Assembly: GCA_004295565.1 (NCBI GenBank)
Contig: AP019416.1
Span: forward strand, 2,232,001-2,296,000
Source of the DNA: Vreelandella olivaria
GTDB taxonomy: Bacteria; Pseudomonadota; Gammaproteobacteria; Pseudomonadales; Halomonadaceae
Reading direction: 5' to 3'
Length of the DNA stretch: 64,000 nt
Below are positions 31,982 to 45,155 of this stretch, in pieces (within the stretch, counting starts at the first letter, position 1; each line of letters begins with the position of its first letter). The notes under the pieces were generated by a model. The model searched no databases. It worked only from the letters and a program-made list of their open reading frames with translations, and had not been told where the DNA came from. The position numbers and the translations under genes were made by a program.

Positions 31982-32983
31982 ATGGAAATGTTCGATCTAA
32001 CGTTGATTTGGGCCTTCATCATTGGTTTCGGCATCATGATGTATGTGCTAATGGATGGTTTCGACTTGGGGCTTGGAATTCTTTACCCCTTTGCACCCGA
32101 TGAAGATGCCCGGGATGTGATGATGAACTCGGTAGCGCCGATATGGGATGGCAACGAGACCTGGTTAGTCTTGGGGGGAGCAGGCCTGTTGGGGGCTTTT
32201 CCGCTGGTCTATTCGGTGTTTTTGCCCGCGCTTTATATCGGTGTTTTTCTCATGCTGGCTGGGCTTATTTTCCGCGGCGTGGCCTTTGAGTTCCGCTTTA
32301 AATCCCGCCGTAACCGCCGCTGGTGGAACCGCGCTTTTTGCTGGGGGTCTGCGATCGCCGCCTTTGCCCAAGGTGCGGTGGTAGGGGCCTACATCCAGGG
32401 CTTCCCGGTTGAGGATTTTGCCTATGTGGGCGGTGCATTTGATTGGCTAACGCCTTTCTCAGTGTTAACCGGGCTGGGTTTGATGGCGGGTTATGCGCTG
32501 TTGGGGGCTACTTGGCTGATACTGAAATCAGAGGGCCATGTGCAGGATTGGGCCTATAAGATTACTCCGCTGCTACTGGCAATAGTACTGTTTGTTTTCG
32601 CCGTGATCAGCCTCTGGACGCCGTTTGTGAACCCGCTGGTTTGGGAGCGCTGGTTCGGCAATATTCAACTGATCTGGGTTTTTCCATTTGCTGCCTTGGC
32701 CTGTGCTTTTGTGGTTTTCCGTTCGGTGCAAAAACGGCGTGAAGGGGTGCCCTTCCTGGCGACTATCGGCATTTATGTCTTCACCTATTTAGGTCTGATC
32801 GTCAGTAAATGGCCGGTGATCGTGCCACCGGATTATACGCTATGGGATGCGGCTTCCTCGCCGGAGTCACAGCTGTTCCTGCTGGTAGGTATGGTATTCG
32901 TTATCCCGATTATATTGACCTATACCGCCTGGACCTATTGGGTATTCCGCGGTAAAGTGCGTGTAGGTGAGGGATACCACTGA
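31982..32983 (+). CDS. cydB: Cytochrome bd-type quinol oxidase subunit II
   Basis: 333 residues, intact. The conserved opening LIWAFIIGFGIMMYVLMDGFDLGLGILYPF and NSVAPIWDGNETWLVLGGAGLLGAFP are diagnostic of subunit II. About nine membrane helices. Pairs with CydA to reduce oxygen with ubiquinol without proton pumping. It starts three bases after cydA and ends four bases before cydD, so all four cyd genes form one transcription unit. Confidence 0.95.
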   Translation: MEMFDLTLIWAFIIGFGIMMYVLMDGFDLGLGILYPFAPDEDARDVMMNSVAPIWDGNETWLVLGGAGLLGAFPLVYSVFLPALYIGVFLMLAGLIFRGVAFEFRFKSRRNRRWWNRAFCWGSAIAAFAQGAVVGAYIQGFPVEDFAYVGGAFDWLTPFSVLTGLGLMAGYALLGATWLILKSEGHVQDWAYKITPLLLAIVLFVFAVISLWTPFVNPLVWERWFGNIQLIWVFPFAALACAFVVFRSVQKRREGVPFLATIGIYVFTYLGLIVSKWPVIVPPDYTLWDAASSPESQLFLLVGMVFVIPIILTYTAWTYWVFRGKVRVGEGYH

Positions 32984-32986
32984 TCC

Positions 32987-34655
32987 ATGGTGACTGAAGA
33001 CGTGCTTTCTCTTACGCCGCGCAGTTGGCTGCAAACGTTGGCTAAGAGAGCGCAACCGCCTGCTCGGCTCAGCGCTTTGTGGCGTGCTGGCAGGTAGTCA
33101 AACGATCGTTGTGGTGGTGGGGCTTGCTTGGCTTATTGATCGGTTGGTGGTTCATGACCAATCGCCCATATCTTTAGTGCCGATATTTTCCCTGCTGGTG
33201 GGCTGCGTGCTGTTACGCGCTGCCTTTCAGTGGGGGCATGAAACACTGAGTCTGGAAGCCAGTCTGCGTATTCGACAGCGTGCCAGAGCTCAGCTGTTGG
33301 ATAAACTGTCCGCTCTAGGCCCGATTTGGCTAACCAGCCAGCACAGCGGTTCCCTAGCTAACCAAGTGGTCGAGCATATCGATGCGCTGGAAGGCTATTT
33401 CGCGCGTTTTTACCCTCAACTACGAATTACGCTCTGCTTGCCGCTATTGATTTTGGCGGTGGCGGGGTGGCTCGATTATGTGGTGGCTCTGTTTCTGTTG
33501 CTTTCTGCGCCGCTAATTCCGCTGTTTATGGCGTTGGTTGGTATGGGGGCGGAGCGCCTTAATCGTGATCAGTTTGTTGCAGTGTCGCGATTGTCGGCGC
33601 ATTTTATTGACCGTGTGCGTGGCATGACCACACTTCAGCTTTTTGGCCGCACGGCAGCGGCGCAGCAGGAGGTTTGGTATGCCACCGACGGTTATCGGCG
33701 CCTTAGCATGCGTACCCTTCGCCTGGCCTTTCTCTCGTCGGCGGTGCTGGAGTTTTTTCCTCGGTCGCGATTGCGGTTGTGGCCATGTATGTCGGTTTCG
33801 GCCTGCTGGGCTACATCGAGTATGGGCCGTCTCCTGCACTGACGCTTTTTTCGGGCTTGGCGGTGCTGCTGCTTGCACCCGAATTTTTTCAGCCTCTGCG
33901 CACTCTTTCTCAGCACTACCATGATCGCGCGGCGGCCTTGGGCGCTGCCGAAAGCGTGGTGAATATACTCAACCAAGCAACCTTGGTGAGCAAGCAGCGC
34001 TCTCTGACGCCGCTGTCGCATAGATCAGCCATAGAGTTAGCGGCGGTTTGCGTTACTTACCCTGGCCGTGGGCAAGTGATAGGCCCAATCAATCTCACTA
34101 TTCAGCGCGGCGAAGTCGTCGTACTCAGCGGTGCTTCCGGCAGCGGCAAGTCGACGCTGCTGGCGCTGCTGGCGGGTTTTATCGCCCCCAGTGCTGGGGA
34201 GTATAGCCGGCAGGAAGATAGCCACTTTGCCTGGCTGGATCAGCAGCCCTCTCTTGCATGGCAGTTTGATCGATAATTTGCGCTTAGCGTCTCCTGAAGC
34301 TTCCCGTGAAGAAATGCTCACCGCACTAGAGCGAGCGGGTTTTGGGCCCCTGTTAACGCAACTGCCCGATGGGCTGGATACGTTAATAGGCGAGCGCGGG
34401 GTAGGATTGTCAGGCGGTCAGGCGCAGCGCCTAGCCCTTGCACGAGTCTATCTCAGCAATGCATCGCTGGTGCTGCTAGACGAACCGACGGCGAGTTTAG
34501 ACCACGAGACTGAGCAGTTGGTGATGGCCGCTTTGCTAGAGCTTGCCCAAGAGGGTCGCACCCTGGTGATAGCGACCCATCACCCGGCAGTTATTGACGC
34601 GGCCCAACGCCATTTGACGTTTGAGCAGGGTGAGTTGGTGGAGGTCTCCGAATGA
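32987..34655 (+). CDS. cydD: Thiol reductant ABC exporter subunit CydD
   Basis: ABC half-transporter that, with CydC, exports cysteine and glutathione to the periplasm and is needed to assemble cytochrome bd. Six-helix membrane domain (LSALCGVLAGSQTIVVVVGLAWLIDRL onward), then nucleotide-binding domain with Walker A GASGSGKST, signature LSGGQAQRLALARV and Walker B LVLLDEPTASLD. Breaks near 33080, near 33760 (FFS run of T) and near 34262. Total about 556 residues, normal for CydD. ATG 32987 is four bases past the cydB stop. The final ATGA overlaps the cydC start. Confidence 0.9.
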
Positions 34656-36360
34656 GGGCTATTTACCGCGACTTCCGCCCCTGGCTGCTGCTTCTACTGC
34701 GGCGTCGTCGACGTTTCTTGTTGGGCGCTCTGTTGGTGTTTGTCACCCTGATAGCTGGGCTGGCGCTTTTGGGCCTATCGGGTTGGTTTATCACCGCCAG
34801 TGCCCTGGCCGGTATCGCCCTTTCCATGGGGCTGCCCGCGCGGTTAGATGTTTACGTCCCCGGTGGCGGCATTCGTTTTTTTGCCTTGGCGCGCACTATA
34901 GCGCGCTACATGGAGCGGCTGTATAACCATAATACGGTGTTAACGCTGCTTGCGGATCTGCGTTATCGGGTGTTTGGTTATTTGACGCGCTTTGATGATG
35001 CTCGCTTGCGTGGTGAGCGTGCCAGCGACTGGCTGAGCCGTTTAACGGCGGATATCGATACCCTGGATAATTTTTATCTGCGCCTCTTGGTGCCGCCGCT
35101 AGTGGCGCTGCTTGGCGTGGTGGTTGTTGTCCTTTTGTAGCTATCTGGTTGCCCGGCGTTGCCGTGCTGATGGCGATGACGCTGGGCTTGCTGTGGCTGG
35201 TAGCGACCCTTTGGCTGCGGCCTGGGGGTTTTCGAATAGCTACCAGCAGGTGGTTGACCAGCAGTTGCTGCGTCGCCTGGTGGTCGATCAAGTCCAGGCC
35301 TCGGCCGAGTTGATGAGCTATCAAACGACCCAGTGGCACCGGGCGATCATCGCCGCGCAGGAGCAGCAGGCATTCAGTAATCAGCGTCGCTTGGGGCGCA
35401 AGGCGGCATTAATAAACTGCCTGGTGAGTATCATCAGTGGGGTAATGGTTGTGGCGGTGTTGTGGTTAGCGAGCCTAATGCTTACCCAGCAATCGGTGTC
35501 GGGGCCTATCTTGGTAATGGCAGTATTGATTGCACTGGGGGTGAATGAGGCGTTTATATCTCTACCGGCAAGCTTTATCAAACTGGGCGCAAGCTATGCG
35601 GCGGTGCGTCGCTTAAATGAGCTAACCGGTGATTCCTCGCCTGGTTGGCCTGCCGGTACACTCCCTGAAGGTACTGGTTTGAACATTCAAGCTAAACAAC
35701 TCTCTTTGCGCTATGCGCAAACGCTAGAACCCGCGTTAAATGAGATTGATCTTCAACTGCCCGCTGGAAAGCGTGCAGTGATTACCGGCAACTCCGGTGC
35801 CGGAAAATCGTCTTTAGCCAGTGTGCTGATGGGGCGTTTAAAAGCGACTCGGGGAGGTGCTAGTCGACGGCGTGCCAGCTTGGCAGCTCACGGCCGAAAG
35901 CCGTGCTAATCACTTTGCCATGCTCACTCAGCAGGTAGACCTATTTGATGCTTCAATTGCTGAGAACCTGCGTATTGCTGACCCCACTGCGAGTGATGAC
36001 AAACTATGGGAGGCATTGAAGGCTGTTGCCTTGGATAGCTGGGTTGAGCAACTGCCAAAAGGGTTGGCGACGGCGGTGGGCGAGAAAGGGCAGCAGCTTT
36101 CCGGTGGCCAAGGTCGACGCTTGGCATTGGCACGCCTAATGCTATGTAACCCCAAGATGGTGATTCTGGACGAGCCGTTTGCAGGGGTTGATGAAACGAC
36201 GGCAAAACATATCGCTGCTTCTCTGGATAAATGGTTGGTGAATCGAACGGCTATCTTCTTGGTTCATCAGGTGAGTTCGCTCAATGTATTGCCTGGGGTG
36301 GAGTACCACTGGCACCTGGATGCCGGTAAACTTAGCCAATTCCCCCTTAACTATCGATAA
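34652..36360 (+). CDS. cydC: Thiol reductant ABC exporter subunit CydC
   Basis: Partner of CydD. ATG 34652 overlaps the cydD stop (ATGA), indicating coupled translation. Membrane domain with GGIRFFALARTIARYMERLYNH, a CydC block; ATPase domain with Walker A ITGNSGAGKSS, signature LSGGQGRRLALARL and Walker B MVILDEPFAGVD. Breaks near 35138 (CTTTTGTAG, one T short) and near 35855 (CGGGGAGG). About 569 residues. The stop is followed after 42 bases by the adenine deaminase gene. Confidence 0.9.
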
Positions 36361-36402
36361 TAAGTTGCATCGATTAATAGATAAGACAGCAAGGAGCCCG
36401 TC

Positions 36403-37396
36403 ATGCATGAATTTTTACGCACTCTTCCTAAAGTAGAGCTCCATTTGCATATTGAAGGCTCGCTTGAGCCAGAATTAATGTTTGCTTTGGCGCAGCGTAA
36501 CGGGATTGAGCTACCCTATGCCACGGTGCAAGAGGCGAAAGATGCTTACCACTTTAGCGATCTACAGGGGTTCCTGGATCTCTATTTTCAAGGCATGAGC
36601 GTACTTCGTAATGAGGAAGATTTTTACGATCTGGCAATGGACTATTTCAAGCGTGCGCGAGGGGAGGGGGTTGTTCATATCGACATGCACTTCGACCCCC
36701 AGGCGCATCTGCAGCGTGGCGTACCTTTAGAAGTGGTTATGGCTGGATTATTAAAAGCCAAACAGGAAGCTGAAGAAACCCTCGATCTTTCTGTTGGTAT
36801 GATTATGGCTTTTCTGCGTGATCGCCCCGCAGACGAGGCGTTGCATGTGCTTGAACAGGCCGCTCCCTATTGGAAAATGCTGGATGCCATTGGTTTAGAT
36901 AGCGCTGAACAAAATAACCCTCCGGTAAAATTTGTTGAGGTATTTGATCGCGCTAAGCAGCTTGGGCTAGTGCGCGTAGCCCATGCGGGGGGAGGAGGGG
37001 CCTGCTGAATATATTAAAGAAGCCCTTGATGTACTTAAGGTTCAGCGTATTGATCATGGGGTGCGCTGTTTAGAAAGTGACGAGGTAGTTGAGCGTTTAC
37101 GCAACGAACAGATTGTACTCACCGTATGCCCACTCTCTAATGTCAGCTTGAAAGTGGTAGGGGATCTTCGTGATCATCCACTGCCACGGCTATTGGCCGA
37201 GGGGCTTAAAGTCACTATTAGCTCCGATGATCCCGCTTACTTCGGTGGTGGCATGCTGACCAATCATATCGCTTGCGCCGAAGCGTTTGATTGGGACGAG
37301 GCGGTCTTCCGTCAGTTAACGCGCAATGCTATTGAAGAAGCTTTTGTTACCCCGCAGCGTCGTCAAGAGCTGATGGCTCGTTTGGCTGCAGCGTAA
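36403..37396 (+). CDS. Adenine deaminase (adenosine deaminase-like family)
   Basis: Zn-dependent hydrolase deaminating adenine to hypoxanthine, which the hpt product can salvage. Metal-site motifs: KVELHLHIEGSLEPELMF, VAHAGEEGP, RIDHGVRC and SSDDPAYFGGG. The combination of ELHLHIEG with SDDPAYFGG and the overall pattern resembles Pseudomonas PA0148-type adenine deaminases more than true adenosine deaminases; this is recalled similarity. ATG 36403 with AAGGAG. One break near 36990, where GCGGGGGGAGG has a surplus G; removing it gives HAGEEGPAEYIKEALD. About 331 residues. It is the last protein gene before the rrn operon. Confidence 0.85.
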
Positions 37397-37763
37397 ATGG
37401 TTTTCGCCTAGTTAATTTGGTAGGTGTGACGACTATTAAATGCAGTGCTAGGTTTTTGCTCATAAATATTCAAATCGCTGTTGACCCTGGCGGAAATCGG
37501 GTAGTATACGCCACACGTCAACGGGGCACTGCCTCAGCGACCAGCTCTTTAACAATTTGATCAGGTAATTCATGTGGGCGCTTGCTGATGTTGGTGACAA
37601 ATCACCAAATATCAAGGCAAGCGACTCAAGCAATAAGGTTTTAAAGGATTCGTCCTTTGGGATCTGTTTTGAATGAATTCGTTTGAACCTTGAGCCAAGT
37701 TTGATCCGCTTTTGCTGCTGTCGGCTAGTCCGTCAGTTAGCGAGTAAGGATCACAATGATTGT
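37397..37763 (+). promoter_or_regulatory. rrn promoter and 16S leader
   Basis: An A/T-rich UP-like stretch (about 37450-37475) precedes TTGACC at 37481-37486 and TAGTATAC at 37502-37509, a good sigma-70 rRNA promoter. A boxA antitermination signal GCTCTTTAACA lies at 37544-37554. The stretch 37556-37583 (TTGATCAGGTAATTCATG...) is complementary to 39319-39347 after the 16S gene and forms the RNase III processing stem. No gene in this region. Confidence 0.8.
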
Positions 37764-39297
<1,534 letters not shown>

Positions 39298-39381
39298 AAC
39301 GATGCGTCACGCGTTAGTAAGCGTCCACAATGAATTACCTGATCAGATATAGAGCAAACGGTTTAAGTACGATCCCCTCTT

Positions 39382-39458
<77 letters not shown>

Positions 39459-39540
39459 AATTTTATCTATCGCTGCGTTATTTTATAACTCGCATAGCAG
39501 GCTATGCGTCGTCATAAAATGCCTTGCGCTAAATAAAATT
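39459..39540. repeat. 82 bp imperfect palindrome in the spacer between tRNA-Ile and tRNA-Ala
   Basis: Starts immediately after the tRNA-Ile CCA with AATTTTAT and ends with ATAAAATT. The centre is a perfect CGCATAGC-AG-GCTATGCG stem (39491-39508), and the outer arms pair with several mismatches, so the RNA would fold into one long hairpin. It resembles a REP/MITE-like extragenic palindrome. I did not find a second copy in this window. Confidence 0.65.
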
Positions 39541-39574
39541 GGCCAGAGGTGAGCGTGACTAAGAGTGACTAGAT

Positions 39575-39650
39575 GGGGCCATAGCTCAGCTGGGAGAGCG
39601 CCTGCCTTGCACGCAGGAGGTCAGCGGTTCGATCCCGCTTGGCTCCACCA
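39575..39650 (+). tRNA. alaT: tRNA-Ala (TGC)
   Basis: 76 nt. Acceptor GGGGCCA pairs with TGGCTCC (with one G-T), anticodon loop CTTGCAC with TGC, T-loop TTCGATC, encoded CCA. It is the second tRNA of the rrn spacer. Confidence 0.97.
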
Positions 39651-39774
39651 TTTAGTACTACTTTTTTACTTTAAATACCGTTTGTGAATGTTTTGTGACC
39701 AATGATAAGTCGCTGTGGTGTAACTGTTGTTTTAGTTATACAGCACGCCGCTTTATCACTGTTCATTGAACAGC

Positions 39775-39787
39775 TGCTCTTTAACAA
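39775..39787 (+). promoter_or_regulatory. boxA antitermination signal before 23S
   Basis: TGCTCTTTAACAA, identical to the classical boxA core, 120 bases before the 23S gene. It recruits NusB/NusE in the antitermination complex. Confidence 0.8.
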
Positions 39788-39907
39788 TGTATATCATGCT
39801 GACAAGAACACTTCGCAAGAAGTGCTTCTTAAATTGTGATACGTCTCAAGCGTATCCGGCAAAATGAAACGTTATCATTGCGACATCCAGACTCCTTCGG
39901 GTTATAG

Positions 39908-42790
<2,883 letters not shown>

Positions 42791-42935
42791 TATAACACCC
42801 AAGGGGTCTGGTCGTAATGATGACGAAGCATTAAAAAGCCGGATACGCAGCGTGTGGCCTGACTCAAAGGAGCAGGCGGCAGGCAATGAGACGCACACAA
42901 TTTAGCCATAGTCAGCATGATATACATTAACCGTT

Positions 42936-43055
42936 ACGCCTGACGACCATAGCATGCGTGAACCACCTGATCCCTTGCCGAACTCAGAAGTGAAACCGCT
43001 TAGCGCCGATGGTAGTGTGGGGTCTCCCCATGCGAGAGTAGGTCATCGTCAGGCA
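42936..43055 (+). rRNA. rrf: 5S ribosomal RNA
   Basis: About 120 nt with the conserved core GCCGAACTCAGAAGTGAAAC and GGTCTCCCCATGCGAGAGTAGG. The two ends, CGCCTGACGA and TCGTCAGGC, form the terminal helix. It lies 145 bases after the 23S gene. Confidence 0.95.
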
Positions 43056-43069
43056 CTTATTTAACGAAG

Positions 43070-43100
43070 AACCCAGCCAACCGGCTGGGTTTTTGTTTGT
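43070..43100 (+). terminator. rrn operon terminator
   Basis: ACCCAGCC (43071-43078), loop AACC, GGCTGGGT (43083-43090), then TTTTGTTTG. A textbook rho-independent terminator 15 bases past 5S. It also forms the 5' exon of the first group II intron, whose GTGCG start lies 12 bases after the stem. Confidence 0.92.
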
Positions 43101-43101
43101 G

Positions 43102-45025
43102 GTGCGCCAGGCATGGCGCGCAGCGCCTTGACTGGCGCTGTTCCTGGGGTGGTGCCTCAGGATGACTTGGGGTGAAAGTCCCTGCACGCCCGGCAAGGGG
43201 AAGTGCTAGCTGACGGCAAGGGTGTCCCCCGTGAGAGGGAATCCGAAGGAAGCCCGAGGCAAAACGCTGGCCTGACGAACAGGAAGCGGATACGAGGCGC
43301 TATGGCGGGGTGAGGTGGCCACAATCATCAAAGCCCAATACTTGCACGGAACGCCATGGCGTAGATCCGACAGGCATAAGCGGGAAGGTCGCGCGTCTTA
43401 CCCTGGGAGGTCTGGTGATCTGCCTCGGTGCTACCGGCGTCGAGAGGCGACGGGATGGATCATCAGACGTCAGCAGAGGCCATAGTAAGTGCCGGTTCAC
43501 CGCGGCACCAAGGGCCGAACATGAAGAACCGCGAGTAGGCGATACCGTCTCGAGGATCGATCATGAAGACAGAAACCGACGCTAATACCGTCACTCACCC
43601 AGAGGGGCAGGGACAGTATCCCGCGTCCCGGCCGGTGAGCGTCGAGACGTCCCCGGCGTCGCTATCGTGGACGAAAGCGGAGCCCATCTCGCTCATGGAG
43701 CGGGTCGTCGACCCAGAGAACATGGAGCGAGCTTACCGTCGGGTGGTCGCCAACAAAGGCGCACCGGGTGTCGATGGCATGACGGTGTATCAACTAGCTG
43801 ACCACCTAAAGCAGCACTGGTTAACGCTGCGCGAGCGGCTATTAGCCGACGAGTATCACCCCAGCCCGATCCGCGCCGCCGCCATCCCCAAACCCAAAGG
43901 TGGGACGCGGCAGTTGGGCATTCCCACGGTCACTGACCGCTTAATCCAACAAGCGCTGTCCCAGGTGCTCATGCCGATCTTCGACCCGACTTTCTCAGAG
44001 TCGAGTTACGGCTACCGCCCCAGACGCAGCGCCAAGCAGGCTGTCTCGGCCATGAAGGCCCACGTCACCGCTGGCCACCGCTGGGTGGTCGACCTTGACC
44101 TGGAGGCTTTCTTCGACCGCGTGAATCACGACCTGCTGATGGCACGGGTGGCGCGGCGCGTTAACGACAAGCGCGTGCTGCGTCTGATCCGCCGCTATCT
44201 GGAGGCGGGCCTGTTCCAGCACGGGTTGCCCACGCCGAGACGGCAGGGGACACCCCAGGGCGGCCCCCTCAGCCCGCTACTGGGGAACATCCTGCTGGAC
44301 GGCCTGGACAAGGAGTTGGAGCGCCGAGGCCACCGCTTCTGCCGCTACGCCGATGATGTGCAGGTGTATGTCAAAAGTCGGCGAGCAGGTAAGCGTGTCA
44401 TGGACAGCTTGAGTGAGTATCTCGAGAGCTCACTCCGGCTGACGGTCAATCGCCACAAAAGTGCGGTGGATCGGCCATGGAAACGCGGCTATCTAGGCTA
44501 CAGTCTCACTCGGCACAAGCAGTCGAAACTGACGCTAGCCAAGAGCAGCCTGAAGCGCATGATGCAGCGTGTCCGTGAGATCCTGAAGCGTGGCAGGGGG
44601 CGTAACATCCAACGGGTAATCGAAGGGTTGAGGCCAGTCCTACGAGGATGGGCCAACTATTTTAGCCTCGTTGATGTGAAACGCCCCTTGGAAGCACTGG
44701 ATCAATGGATACGCCGCCGCTTACGCGGTCTGATCTGGCGGCAATGGAAGCGCCCGGCGACCCGGTGGCGGAAACTCCGAGGCCTAGGTCTGGACGCGCA
44801 CCGTGCCTGGAAATCGGCGTGGAACGGTCGAGGCCCCTGGTGGAATGCCGGGGCTTCGCACATGAATCAAGCCCTGCCGAGGGAAATGGTTCTACGATCA
44901 GGGCCTGATCTCGATACTTGATACGGTAAGAGTGCTCAAACGTTGTTCATGAACCGCCGTGGTACGGAACCGTATGCCCGGTGGTGTGAGAGGACAGGGG
45001 AGGCGACTCCCCTTCCTACTCGATT
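43102..45025 (+). mobile_element. Group II intron, probable class C, copy 1
   Basis: About 1,924 bp. Starts GTGCGCC, the bacterial group II 5' consensus, and has a structured 5' ribozyme part (43102-43562). A reverse transcriptase ORF follows, then a domain V/VI-like end (GAACCGCCGTGGTACGGAACC to CCTACTCGATT). Insertion directly behind a terminator hairpin and an encoded protein without an endonuclease domain both fit group IIC. The 3' boundary is placed where copies 1 and 2 diverge (CGATTGG then different), so it could be off by a few bases. Confidence 0.85.
43563..44952 (+). CDS. ltrA: Group II intron reverse transcriptase/maturase, copy 1
   Basis: About 463 residues. RT blocks are clear: AAIPKPKGGTRQLGIPTVTDR, SYGYRPRRSAKQAV, VVDLDLEAFFDRVNHDLL, GTPQGGPLSPLLGNILLD and the catalytic CRYADDVQVYV. 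The maturase (X) domain follows, with RGWANYFSLVDVKRPLEALDQWIRRRLR and KSAWNGRGPWWNAGASHMNQALP. No C-terminal HNH endonuclease, as in class C elements. As written, a surplus G near 44881 (CCGAGGGAAATGG) shifts the end and stops the frame at 44921. Copy 2 shows the proper end, RKWFYDQGLISILDTV...KRCS, which here would stop at 44950-44952. Start ATG 43563. Confidence 0.92.
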
Positions 45026-45039
45026 GGAAGAAAAACCAA

Positions 45040-45110
45040 GGGGTCTCCCATGTAGAGTAGCGGAGAGCCGCCCTGCGGATGGCCGCCCCGAACATCGTCA
45101 GGCACTTATT
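45040..45110 (+). pseudogene. 5S rRNA 3'-end-like fragment
   Basis: GGGGTCTCCCATGTAGAGTAG (45040-45060) resembles the 5S stretch 43019-43041 with two short changes. CATCGTCAGGCACTTATT (45093-45110) is identical to the end of the intact 5S plus its first downstream bases (43044-43061). Between them are about 32 extra bases (CGGAGAGCC...CCCCGAA) absent from the intact gene. It is probably a degenerate remnant of a tandem 5S or of recombination between rrn operons. Confidence 0.55.
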
Positions 45111-45113
45111 ATG

Positions 45114-45151
45114 AAAAAATCCCCCAGGGCTGATGCCTTGGGGGATTTTTT
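45114..45151 (+). terminator. Second terminator, target of intron copy 2
   Basis: AAAAAATCCCCCAGGG and CCTTGGGGGATTTTTT form a very strong stem with a short loop, a classic rho-independent terminator. It sits four bases after the 5S-like fragment, where an rrn terminator would be, and four bases before the start of intron copy 2. Confidence 0.9.
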
Positions 45152-45155
45152 AATG

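Noticed and set aside
42791-42935. Extra tRNA between 23S and 5S
   Set aside because: No cloverleaf or CCA end is visible. The sequence mainly pairs with the 23S upstream flank as a processing stem.
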